A stretch of 6,378 nucleotides of DNA, taken from the NCBI GenBank assembly GCA_035443825.1, contig DAOMNN010000127.1:1-6378 (forward strand), in the 5' to 3' direction. Below the pieces are notes generated by a model that saw only the letters and a list, made by a program, of their open reading frames with translations, did not search any database and was not told the origin of the DNA. Position numbers and translations under genes: made by a program. Positions 1 through 5,282 of the stretch are shown here, piece after piece; within the stretch, counting starts at the first letter, position 1; the number at the start of each line of letters is the position of its first letter. This DNA comes from DAOMNN01 sp035443825. GTDB taxonomy: Bacteria > Pseudomonadota > Gammaproteobacteria > Burkholderiales > Rhodocyclaceae.

Positions 1-11
1 AAGGGTCACCA

Positions 12-1019
12 ATGACAACGGATACCTTGTTCGACATGGAGCAACCTGTCGCCACTCCGGCGTCTGCACGCGACCGCAAGAAGGGCGCTGAAGCAAACGC
101 ATTGAAGCTCCTGCCCAAGATCATCGAAGCCGCAAGGTGGGGCCAGCAAGACACGGCCGAAAAGATCGGCCGCGACATCGCGCTGCTTATTGAAACCACC
201 CACCCGGCCGTCGCCCAGAAAATCTTGAAGCACTTCGCTGCCACGATGCGGCCAACCAAGGTCGTGCATCGACCGGATGAGCTTGTGGACTTCTGCGAAG
301 CTCAGCATGGGCTCGAAGACGTGATTTTGCCGGAGCCGGTCGAGCGAGAATGCCGCGCTATCGTCATGGAGCACCAACGTGCCAATGAGCTTGCGCAGTT
401 CAAGTTGGCACCGCGTCACAAGATCCTGCTGTACGGCCCGCCCGGTAACGGAAAGACGCTGTTGGCGGAGGGGCTGGCCAAGGAACTCGACCTCCCTTTT
501 CTGCCGGTCAAGTATGCGGGGATGATCGAGAGCTATCTGGGCAGTACGGGGAAGAACCTCCAGAACATCTTCGACTATGCCGCCACCGCGCCTTGTGTGC
601 TGTTCATGGACGAATTCGATGGCGTTGCTATCGACCGGGGCGACTCGAAGGATGTGGGTGAAATCCGCCGGGTGACGAATCAACTGCTGATCCTGCTTGA
701 CCGGCTGCCACCGACCTGCATGTTCGTAGCGGCAACCAATGCTGATGAACTACTGGATCGCGCCATTCAGCGCCGCTTTGACTTCGTGATTGAGCTTCCT
801 TCACCCACAAGGGAGCTGCGTCTGCGCTGCGCCGAACGCGAGCTGGCACCCAGCATGACGCCGGGCCACGACCTCACTTGCCACGCGGACGCCGTGGCCA
901 GGTTGCCGCTAGCGAACCTCTCTGGCCTTGTGAAGCTCTGCCAGCGCATCCGTCGCGATTTGGCTTTGAATGGCGGGAGCGGCGTACAGAAAATCATCGC
1001 TGATGCTGCAACTGAGTGA
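12..1019 (+). CDS. AAA+ family ATPase, IetA-like in layout
   Basis: A 335-aa cytoplasmic ATPase that probably remodels a protein partner by ATP hydrolysis. Residues 20-130 form a mostly helical N-terminal region. The AAA core follows: Walker A GPPGNGKT at 142-149, a pore-loop-like segment around ESYLGST at 173-179, Walker B VLFMDEFD at 196-203 (D200, E201), sensor 1 asparagine N243 in AATN, and an arginine-finger candidate pair R254/R255 in RRFD. A short helical lid holds LSG at 303-305. All catalytic residues look intact. The start ATG is preceded by AAGGG at 1-5. By size and layout it resembles the ATPases paired with a subtilisin-like serine protease in IetAS-type plasmid-stability/defence modules, but no protease follows; three small unrelated genes do. 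The AAA+ assignment is near certain; the IetA-like placement is from memory and moderate. The true substrate cannot be told from the sequence. Confidence 0.95.
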   Translation: MTTDTLFDMEQPVATPASARDRKKGAEANALKLLPKIIEAARWGQQDTAEKIGRDIALLIETTHPAVAQKILKHFAATMRPTKVVHRPDELVDFCEAQHGLEDVILPEPVERECRAIVMEHQRANELAQFKLAPRHKILLYGPPGNGKTLLAEGLAKELDLPFLPVKYAGMIESYLGSTGKNLQNIFDYAATAPCVLFMDEFDGVAIDRGDSKDVGEIRRVTNQLLILLDRLPPTCMFVAATNADELLDRAIQRRFDFVIELPSPTRELRLRCAERELAPSMTPGHDLTCHADAVARLPLANLSGLVKLCQRIRRDLALNGGSGVQKIIADAATE

Positions 1020-1043
1020 ACCCGAACAGAAAGGAGAATGACG

Positions 1044-1262
1044 ATGAGCACGTACCACGAAGAAGCTGCCGCGGCCCACGGAGCGATGAACCCGACGTGG
1101 TACGTGACATTCGAAGACGGCTCCACTGGCGAGACCGTCGAGGTTGAAGTTCGCGCTGCGGAGCGCCAGGAGGCCATCAACAAGGCGACCGGTCGCCTCA
1201 ACACGGCCGACCTCTCGAAACCGGCGCCCACCTTGTACTTCAAGGCCGCTCAGCTCGTTTGA
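1044..1262 (+). CDS. small hypothetical protein (72 aa)
   Basis: I do not recognise this protein. It is short and soluble, with no signal peptide or membrane segment. After an Ala/Glu-rich N-terminus, residues about 16-37 (WYVTFEDGSTGETVEVEV) read as a beta hairpin, followed by a helix (residues about 38-50, AAERQEAINKATG) and a final strand near TLYFKAAQLV. That is a compact strand-strand-helix-strand fold. Two in-frame ATGs exist, at 1038 and 1044. AAGGAG at 1031-1036 sits one base from the first but seven bases from the second, so 1044 is chosen. It lies 24 bases after the ATPase gene and is probably co-transcribed with it. It might be an ATPase partner or adaptor purely by position; no motif supports that. 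Confidence 0.75.
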   Translation: MSTYHEEAAAAHGAMNPTWYVTFEDGSTGETVEVEVRAAERQEAINKATGRLNTADLSKPAPTLYFKAAQLV

Positions 1263-1273
1263 CAGAAGAGGCC

Positions 1274-1477
1274 ATGACTCACCCTGACAAGACCGAGAAG
1301 CCCGCTCGCCTTCCCTATGACGAGGGTGCCGAGGCGTACTACAGCCGGAAGTTGCCGGATGAGAACCCGTATCCAGAGGGTGACTGGCGGCACGAGGAAT
1401 GGTGGCTCGGGTGGTCGCAGGCCGAGGAATGCGATGGCGAATCGTGGGACTTCGCCACAGGCAAGTTCAAAGACTGA
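1274..1477 (+). CDS. RMF/CrpP-like small protein
   Basis: A 67-aa protein whose centre matches the pattern of ribosome modulation factor and the related plasmid protein CrpP: a glycine-led helix (EGAEAYYSRK, 17-26), then NPY at 31-33, then a tryptophan-rich WWLGWSQAE at 43-51. E. coli RMF has the same order: a GY.AG helix, CPY, then WLGGWREA. RMF binds the 30S subunit and drives formation of inactive 100S ribosome dimers. Mobile-element relatives are common and mostly of unknown role, and CrpP was described as a fluoroquinolone-modifying protein, a claim that has been disputed. An in-frame TTG at 1259 overlaps the previous stop but has no ribosome binding site; ATG 1274 follows AAGAGG at 1266-1271 with a short 2-base spacer. 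The acidic tail (52-67) is not part of the family core. Family resemblance is moderate; the function here is unknown. Confidence 0.8.
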   Translation: MTHPDKTEKPARLPYDEGAEAYYSRKLPDENPYPEGDWRHEEWWLGWSQAEECDGESWDFATGKFKD

Positions 1478-1498
1478 ACCAACACGGAAAGAGACGCC

Positions 1499-1786
1499 AT
1501 GGAGCCACACCTGAGTCATGCTGGTCGCCCGACCCCAACCCCAAAAACGGATGCTGCGCTCCAGAGTCCGGACGACGTCATTGTTGCCAGGACATCGGGC
1601 AACGGCGTGCATCAGAGCGTAGCACGCGCCCTCGAACGGCAGGCGGACGCGAACGCCGACCTCTTGAGACGCTTGATTCCCTTGCTGGAGGCTGCCGCTT
1701 CTGGCGCTCAGGTGTCGATGGCAGCAAGTGATTTGCTCCGTGACGTGCGAACCCGTCTTGTTGCCTGGGAAGATTTCCAACCCTAA
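1499..1786 (+). CDS. hypothetical helical protein (95 aa)
   Basis: Not recognised. The first 35 residues are Pro/Thr-rich and probably disordered; residues about 38-66 (from HQSVARALERQ to PLLEAA) and 72-90 form two amphipathic helices with regular Leu/Ala spacing. There is no membrane segment or cysteine. The start follows GGAAAGAG at 1486-1493 with a 5-base spacer and lies 21 bases after the preceding stop. Another frame open over 1399-1731 is Arg-rich with no ribosome binding site and is rejected. The gene ends with TAA, the only TAA stop among the larger genes, just five bases before the assembly gap. It could be a small structural or DNA-associated protein, but nothing shows this. Confidence 0.75.
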   Translation: MEPHLSHAGRPTPTPKTDAALQSPDDVIVARTSGNGVHQSVARALERQADANADLLRRLIPLLEAAASGAQVSMAASDLLRDVRTRLVAWEDFQP

Positions 1787-1791
1787 TTGAT

Positions 1792-1891
1792 NNNNNNNNN
1801 NNNNNNNNNNNNNNNNNNNNNNNNNNNNNNNNNNNNNNNNNNNNNNNNNNNNNNNNNNNNNNNNNNNNNNNNNNNNNNNNNNNNNNNNNNN
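1792..1891. other. assembly gap (100 N)
   Basis: Exactly 100 undetermined bases, the usual placeholder for a scaffold join of unknown length. The bases TTGAT occur directly before it (1787-1791) and directly after it (1892-1896). A gene or part of one may be missing. After the gap one frame reads DEWFH and stops at 1911 and another stops at 1954; either could be the tail of a gene lost in the gap. Confidence 0.97.
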
Positions 1892-1932
1892 TTGATGAGT
1901 GGTTCCACTGACGTAGCGCAAGGGAGGTGGGC

Positions 1933-2292
1933 ATGGCAGGACTGGGCAGAGTGAAAGTGGCGGAAGTGCCGGCGTGGGCCTACGACGGGTGCGCGCCTTC
2001 CGCTTACACGTTCTTTGCAGCCATCGCCTTGGCTGGCTTGGAGGATGTCGCTATTCGCCTGGACGCCGCAACCCAGCGTGCGCTGTTGGGCTTCCCTGTA
2101 TTCGGGAGGCGCGTCTTTCAGGTGGATGCCCGAACGGGGATGGTGCGGGTGATGAAGTCCGCGTGCTTTGGGACCGATTGCAATTCGGGCGATTACCCGG
2201 CGTCGATTGTTCGCCTGGCCGCAGAGCGGAAGAAAGGACTCAACCCCGGCTGCTGGCAAGACGTGCATGTCCCAGCCAGTCTGCTTCAGTAG
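1933..2292 (+). CDS. hypothetical protein (119 aa), four cysteines
   Basis: Not recognised. A soluble mixed alpha/beta protein. Residues 22-40 (PSAYTFFAAIALAGLEDVA) form a hydrophobic helix that is too mixed to call a membrane span. A strand pair lies around 60-75 (RVFQVDARTGMVRVM). Cysteines lie at 20, 78, 83 and 107, with CFGTDC at 78-83 as a possible metal or disulphide site. The frame is closed upstream by TGA at 1909-1911, so the gene is complete on this side of the gap. ATG 1933 follows GGGAGG at 1922-1927 with a 5-base spacer and is preferred over an in-frame GTG at 1927. Its stop TAG (2290-2292) supplies the first bases of the next gene's AGGTG ribosome binding site, so the two are probably translated in sequence. 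Confidence 0.8.
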   Translation: MAGLGRVKVAEVPAWAYDGCAPSAYTFFAAIALAGLEDVAIRLDAATQRALLGFPVFGRRVFQVDARTGMVRVMKSACFGTDCNSGDYPASIVRLAAERKKGLNPGCWQDVHVPASLLQ

Positions 2293-2300
2293 GTGCTGGC

Positions 2301-2876
2301 ATGAGCATGGGCACTCTCCCGCGTTTCCTCATCACTGAATCTTGCCCGCACTGCGGGAAGCCGGTCTATGCCGACGAAGGCTACTACTCCACCACGGGCG
2401 CACACTGGGATTGCCATAGCAAGGCCGTAGCCGAGCTGGATACCGCCATCACCAAGGCGAACGCTGCTTTCACTGCGCTGACGGGCAAACGCCCGAAACG
2501 AGTCGGGGCAAAGCGCGGCACAGGCGGTCCGACGAAGAAAGTCGCCGCGATGATCCGGTTGGCTCTCGAAAAGCACTTCGAAGGCGCTTGCGTGAGCGAT
2601 GTTCAGATCTACTTGGCGTCGCCGGAGTGGTGCCAGGAGCGGTTCGATGTCCGGAAGTTCGAGGGCTCGGCACTGGTCGACGGCAAGCGGGCAACTTTCG
2701 GCTCCTGGGCCTCGGTTGGCGAGTTGCTGAAGTTCCGCGAACTGCGCGTCATCCAGGACGAGAAGGAGTGGTGGAGCCTTGAAATCGACGCGGCTGCAGA
2801 GACTCGGCGAATCCGGCGTAAATCGGGTGATGACGGCGCGTGCGCCACGACCAACAGTGCAGGCAGAAGCTCATAG
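2301..2876 (+). CDS. zinc-site hypothetical protein (191 aa)
   Basis: The N-terminus holds a metal-binding pattern, CPHCG at residues 15-19 and HWDC at 35-38, that is C-x2-C-x16-H-x2-C. This is a treble-clef or half-LIM style zinc site. Residues 40-60 are helical. A basic linker (KRPKRVGAKRGTGGPTKK, 63-80) follows, then a second domain (80-165) with helix-rich and strand segments and several Trp/Phe, reminiscent of a small winged-helix layout, and a charged tail. The zinc site plus basic linker suggests nucleic-acid or protein binding; this is inference and I know no named family. The frame is open far upstream, from 1974, but overlaps the preceding gene. ATG 2301 lies just after that gene's stop with AGGTG at 2291-2295, so it is chosen; ATG 2307 is an alternative. 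Its stop TAG is embedded in the next ribosome binding site. Confidence 0.82.
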   Translation: MSMGTLPRFLITESCPHCGKPVYADEGYYSTTGAHWDCHSKAVAELDTAITKANAAFTALTGKRPKRVGAKRGTGGPTKKVAAMIRLALEKHFEGACVSDVQIYLASPEWCQERFDVRKFEGSALVDGKRATFGSWASVGELLKFRELRVIQDEKEWWSLEIDAAAETRRIRRKSGDDGACATTNSAGRSS

Positions 2877-2885
2877 GGGAAGAGC

Positions 2886-3110
2886 GTGGACGATCACCAG
2901 CAACTTGAGGCACGCCAGGCCCGCAGAATGGCTGCCGAAGCTCGCTTTCTGGAGCAGCGTGAGAAGCGCGAGCAAGCAGCCGAGCAGATGATTGGAGAGC
3001 TGTGCCGAGATGGCAAAACGGTCTATTACGTCTGGCCTCAAGGCGGGAAGTGCCGGGAAGGCAGTGTGAGCGAACTGATCGCTTTTCTGCTGCGCAACAA
3101 CTACGCCTGA
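2886..3110 (+). CDS. small hypothetical protein with helical N-terminus (74 aa)
   Basis: Not recognised. Residues 4-38 are a highly charged, Glu/Arg/Gln/Ala-rich helix that could form a short coiled coil. Residues 44-60 (KTVYYVWPQGGKCREGS) look like a beta hairpin, and residues 61-72 (VSELIAFLLRNN) like a closing helix. The start is GTG with a strong AGGGGA at 2875-2880 and a 5-base spacer; the next in-frame ATG is residue 15 and has no good site. The ribosome binding site overlaps the previous gene's TAG, suggesting coupled translation. The stop codon forms the left end of a hairpin (3109-3130), and the first run of tightly coupled genes ends here. Confidence 0.78.
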   Translation: MDDHQQLEARQARRMAAEARFLEQREKREQAAEQMIGELCRDGKTVYYVWPQGGKCREGSVSELIAFLLRNNYA

Positions 3111-3130
3111 GCCAAGCAAAGGGCTTGCTC
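3109..3130 (+). other. hairpin at gene end, weak terminator candidate
   Basis: GAGC-c-AAGC at 3109-3117 pairs with GCTTGCTC at 3123-3130 around an AAAGG loop, giving eight base pairs with one bulged C. It begins inside the TGA stop of the preceding gene. No T-run follows (the next bases are ACGGCGGC), so it is not a classical intrinsic terminator; it may attenuate, pause or stabilise the message instead. Confidence 0.45.
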
Positions 3131-3142
3131 ACGGCGGCTAGT

Positions 3143-3165
3143 GTGCGAACCTGAGTTATCCGCAC
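3143..3165 (+). promoter_or_regulatory. hairpin just upstream of a ribosome binding site
   Basis: GTGCG at 3143-3147 pairs with CGCAC at 3161-3165, and inside it AAC (3148-3150) pairs with GTT (3155-3157) around a CTGA loop, leaving a 3-base ATC bulge. It ends six bases before the GGAAAGG ribosome binding site (3171-3177) of the gene at 3185, where it could modulate translation or act as an inverted-repeat operator. Only the pairing is seen; any role is inferred. Confidence 0.4.
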
Positions 3166-3184
3166 GAATAGGAAAGGAAGTCAC

Positions 3185-3580
3185 ATGAAACCAAGCCAAG
3201 CCATCAGTAACGAACAAATTGTTGCAGCCCTGAAGCCGTTCGCGGAGATTGGCGCATGGCTGTTCGCCAGAAACCTTCCTGATGAAACGCCTGTGGTTGA
3301 AATCAACGGTCTTCATGGCGCCGCTGGCTGCCTGACTCGCGGCGACTTCAAAGCTGCATTCAATGCAATGCGAGCGCTTGAAGATATGCAAGAGGACGGT
3401 GATGCTGCCCACGGAGCGCCCGGCATGGCGGTGCAGGAGCCTGGGCATTACCTTCTGACCCCGAAGAACGGAGGCAAGCCGTACACCTCGACTACGGCTC
3501 CGGACTCGTGGGAACTGCGCGAATGCGACATCCAATGGGTGCCGGATGCACCGAGCCAACCGCATACGGAGTCGTCATGA
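3185..3580 (+). CDS. phage/ICE-type hypothetical protein (131 aa)
   Basis: The N-terminal half (residues 8-68) has a pattern I associate with small proteins of unknown function on phages and conjugative elements: a helix with LKPFAEIGAWLF, then LPDETPVVEINGL, then LTRGDFKAAFNAMRAL. A poorly ordered linker (70-84) follows. The C-terminal part (86-119: GHYLLTPKNGG, then SWELRECDIQWVP) resembles a separate small beta module. There is no membrane segment or catalytic motif. The start is firm: ATG after GGAAAGGAAG at 3171-3180. It opens the second gene run, after the only sizeable spacer, and is the best candidate for a newly initiated or separately regulated transcript. Its TGA overlaps the ATG of a seven-codon mini-ORF. 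The function is unknown; the family impression is from memory. Confidence 0.82.
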   Translation: MKPSQAISNEQIVAALKPFAEIGAWLFARNLPDETPVVEINGLHGAAGCLTRGDFKAAFNAMRALEDMQEDGDAAHGAPGMAVQEPGHYLLTPKNGGKPYTSTTAPDSWELRECDIQWVPDAPSQPHTESS

Positions 3581-3600
3581 GCGAATGCGACAACCCCTAA
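3577..3600 (+). other. seven-codon mini-ORF (possible coupling peptide)
   Basis: ATG at 3577 overlaps the upstream TGA (ATGA) and encodes MSECDNP before TAA at 3598-3600, just upstream of the GGAG (3605-3608) of the next gene. A ribosome could reinitiate here and be delivered to that site. It may equally be chance. Confidence 0.25.
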
Positions 3601-3616
3601 CCGTGGAGCCTTGGCT

Positions 3617-3877
3617 TTGAAGACATTCCTGATCGTTGTGGCGGCCTTCGCTGGACTGGCGCTCGTTCGCTTGTTTATCTCCTTGCTGCTTGAGCGCCGG
3701 GCAACCCGGGCCTTCCGACATTACCTTGAGGCTGCCCGTGCAGCCGGCGTCGAAGAAGGCTTCATGGCGCGTTTCAACTCCACTGCAAGCTACGGCGATT
3801 CCATGGATCGGGTCATCCGGGGTTGGGGTGCTGCAAGGATTCGGCGCATGTACGAAGAGGCCATTGCAGAGCGATGA
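3617..3877 (+). CDS. small single-pass membrane protein (86 aa)
   Basis: Residues 4-25 are one hydrophobic helix (FLIVVAAFAGLALVRLFISL) followed at once by ERRATR, so a signal-anchor with the basic tail in the cytoplasm is likely. The rest is a helical soluble part (30-86) ending in a charged helix, RIRRMYEEAIAER. The start codon is TTG. TTG 3611 is only two bases from GGAG (3605-3608), while TTG 3617 is eight bases away and is chosen. Its stop overlaps the next gene's start by 4 nt (ATGA), so the two membrane proteins are probably made in fixed ratio. No family is recognised. It could be a holin-like or anchoring subunit, but a single helix without other features does not decide this. Confidence 0.75.
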   Translation: MKTFLIVVAAFAGLALVRLFISLLLERRATRAFRHYLEAARAAGVEEGFMARFNSTASYGDSMDRVIRGWGAARIRRMYEEAIAER

Positions 3878-4218
3878 ACTACGTGCTCACGGTTGTCTTG
3901 ATTCTGGCGATCCTTCTCTTCGTCTCTGGCATCTATCGCCTGGAACGCGCTCGGGCTTCGTATGAGATTGAATCCGTGCGACCCCATAACCTGAGGCACA
4001 TCCTGAAAGGCATGTTGCGCACGGTTGAGGCGGAAGGGGCATGGTGGCAATTGGAGCATATGCGCGACGAGGTGCGTCAAGCCTTGCGAATGCTGGATCA
4101 CATGCGACACGACCTCAGCAATGAAGCTCTGCGCGCTTCAAAACAGGAGCGTGAGGCTATGGTATGTCGCTCAGCCGAACCCTCGTCGCTCTCCGAAAGC
4201 CAAAGGAACTTGCCATGA
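3874..4218 (+). CDS. single-pass membrane protein with helical tail (114 aa)
   Basis: Residues 3-21 form an N-terminal membrane helix (YVLTVVLILAILLFVSGIY) followed by RLERAR. The remainder (24-97) is strongly helical and charged, with coiled-coil-like spacing at 53-97, and a Ser-rich end. This fits a bitopic protein with its body in the cytoplasm. It starts at ATG 3874 inside the previous gene's stop (ATGA); the frame is open further upstream but that part lies within the preceding gene. Its own TGA overlaps the next ATG (4215), giving three genes in a row joined by 4-nt overlaps. It has the same layout as its upstream neighbour but no obvious sequence match. Phage spanins have a similar outline but normally an outer-membrane lipoprotein partner, and no lipobox is seen here. 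Not recognised. Confidence 0.78.
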   Translation: MNYVLTVVLILAILLFVSGIYRLERARASYEIESVRPHNLRHILKGMLRTVEAEGAWWQLEHMRDEVRQALRMLDHMRHDLSNEALRASKQEREAMVCRSAEPSSLSESQRNLP

Positions 4219-4553
4219 ACGCCTCGATGATCGAGGAAGTAACCACTACGGCGCTGGTCGAGAAGATTCAGCGTCTCGAGAGATTCGTCGCGGAACTGCA
4301 AGACGAGCTTCAGCGGACTCGGGCGGCTACCCTTGAAGCCATGCTCGGTCCGCTTCGCCTGCGGGAAGCGGTGCTGCTATACGTCGGGACCCAGGATGCG
4401 GACCGATTCTCGGAACAACTGCACCGTGAGTATGGCTCCGAGGTCGCAAATCAGGTGCTCCACCACCTCTTCGTGCTCAACAATGCTCCACTACCAGAAG
4501 AACAACGTGAGTCGTTTCGCGCCGTCTTCGATCACGGCATGAGTCGGTGGTGA
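4215..4553 (+). CDS. coiled-coil hypothetical protein (112 aa)
   Basis: Residues 8-45 are a heptad-like coiled coil (VEKIQRLERFVAELQDELQR is the core). Residues 46-112 form a mixed helical domain with REAVLLYVG, a YGSEVANQVLHHLF helix and a final helix ending in SRW. There is no membrane segment. ATG 4215 follows AAAGGAA (4202-4208) with a 6-base spacer and overlaps the upstream stop; an in-frame ATG at 4164 lies wholly inside the previous gene and is not preferred. The next gene starts three bases after the stop. Set between membrane proteins and another coiled-coil protein, it may multimerise with them; this is inference. No family is recognised. Confidence 0.8.
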   Translation: MNASMIEEVTTTALVEKIQRLERFVAELQDELQRTRAATLEAMLGPLRLREAVLLYVGTQDADRFSEQLHREYGSEVANQVLHHLFVLNNAPLPEEQRESFRAVFDHGMSRW

Positions 4554-4556
4554 ACC

Positions 4557-5282
4557 ATGTTTGTCAGCACGCATCACCACAAACGGGAAACTGACCGTCT
4601 CAATGCCGAGCTGAAGGACCGGGACGAGCGAATTGCCGCCTTGGAACGGCGAGTTGTCGAAGCGGAACGTACACGGCACGAATTCATTGAAGAGATCCGG
4701 TACGTAATCGAGGCGAGTGGAGATCACGTCATCAGCAACGACCCTTTGCGTGGCGAACACTTACGGACCGTGGGCCATATGTTGCCCTACTTGTTGAGCG
4801 GGCGACGCCACTGGAGCGGCCCCGAACTACAGGGAGTCACGGACTCGGCAGTTCTGAGCGCCAAGCATCGAGGGCGGAGACCCCACGAACGTAGCTCACC
4901 GCGTGGCCTTCATCGAGAAGACGCCCCGCATGCGTTTCCAGCCGTTCGACAACACCCTGGGCGACTGGAAGAACTGGCATCAGGGCTGGAAAGAGGTTTA
5001 TATGTGGAAGAGACTCAGCGAAGGCTGGATATGGATTGCGGCCGTCATCGACTTCGCCCTGTCCTTCGGGTTGGCGCACTTGCTCGTGCACTTTGGGGTG
5101 CGCTGGAGCTACATGATGGACCAACCCTTGGACGCCTCGAACAGCATCTTGGGCTTTACCGTGGTTTTCGGCGTGTTCCTTCCATTCATCGCGCTGTTCG
5201 GTGGCGCAATGGTCGCTGGACAAGTAGGGTTGGCCGCCAGCGATGGCAGAAGTCCAGTAAGAACCGGAGTATGGGACGGTGA
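4557..5282 (+). CDS. coiled-coil protein, C-terminal frame doubtful
   Basis: The first 100 or so residues are convincing: a His-rich start (STHHHKR), a long charged coiled coil at 9-50 (ETDRLNAELKDRDERIAALE is the core), and a globular part to about residue 100 (RGEHLRTVGHMLPYLL). From about residue 103 the frame becomes Arg/His/Pro-rich and low in hydrophobic structure, while another frame over the same bases encodes clear membrane helices. The last 130 residues of this 241-aa frame are therefore probably not real. Either the true stop has been lost, or a one-base error near CCCC at 4881-4884 separates this gene from the membrane-protein frame, giving a coiled-coil/membrane fusion. GGTGG at 4546-4550 is a modest ribosome binding site. 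I am sure of the N-terminal half and unsure of the end. Confidence 0.55.
   Translation: MFVSTHHHKRETDRLNAELKDRDERIAALERRVVEAERTRHEFIEEIRYVIEASGDHVISNDPLRGEHLRTVGHMLPYLLSGRRHWSGPELQGVTDSAVLSAKHRGRRPHERSSPRGLHREDAPHAFPAVRQHPGRLEELASGLERGLYVEETQRRLDMDCGRHRLRPVLRVGALARALWGALELHDGPTLGRLEQHLGLYRGFRRVPSIHRAVRWRNGRWTSRVGRQRWQKSSKNRSMGR

Noticed and set aside
6..683. 225-codon open frame on the minus strand
   Set aside because: It lies opposite the AAA+ ATPase, whose motifs are unmistakable; the minus-strand product is a shadow without recognisable domains.
1787..1896. TTGAT on both sides of the gap as a target-site duplication
   Set aside because: Five bases is too short to argue from, and the N run is an assembly placeholder, not evidence of an inserted element.
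1250..2268. Minus-strand open frames spanning the N run
   Set aside because: They are open only because the undetermined bases contain no stops, and they oppose supported plus-strand genes.
3156..3164. TTATCCGCA, one mismatch from a DnaA box (TTATCCACA)
   Set aside because: A single near match without repeats, AT-rich stretch or replication gene; better explained as part of the hairpin at 3143-3165.
3130..3184. Sigma-70 promoter before the gene at 3185
   Set aside because: TTGCTC could pass for a -35 element, but no acceptable -10 element lies at the right distance.
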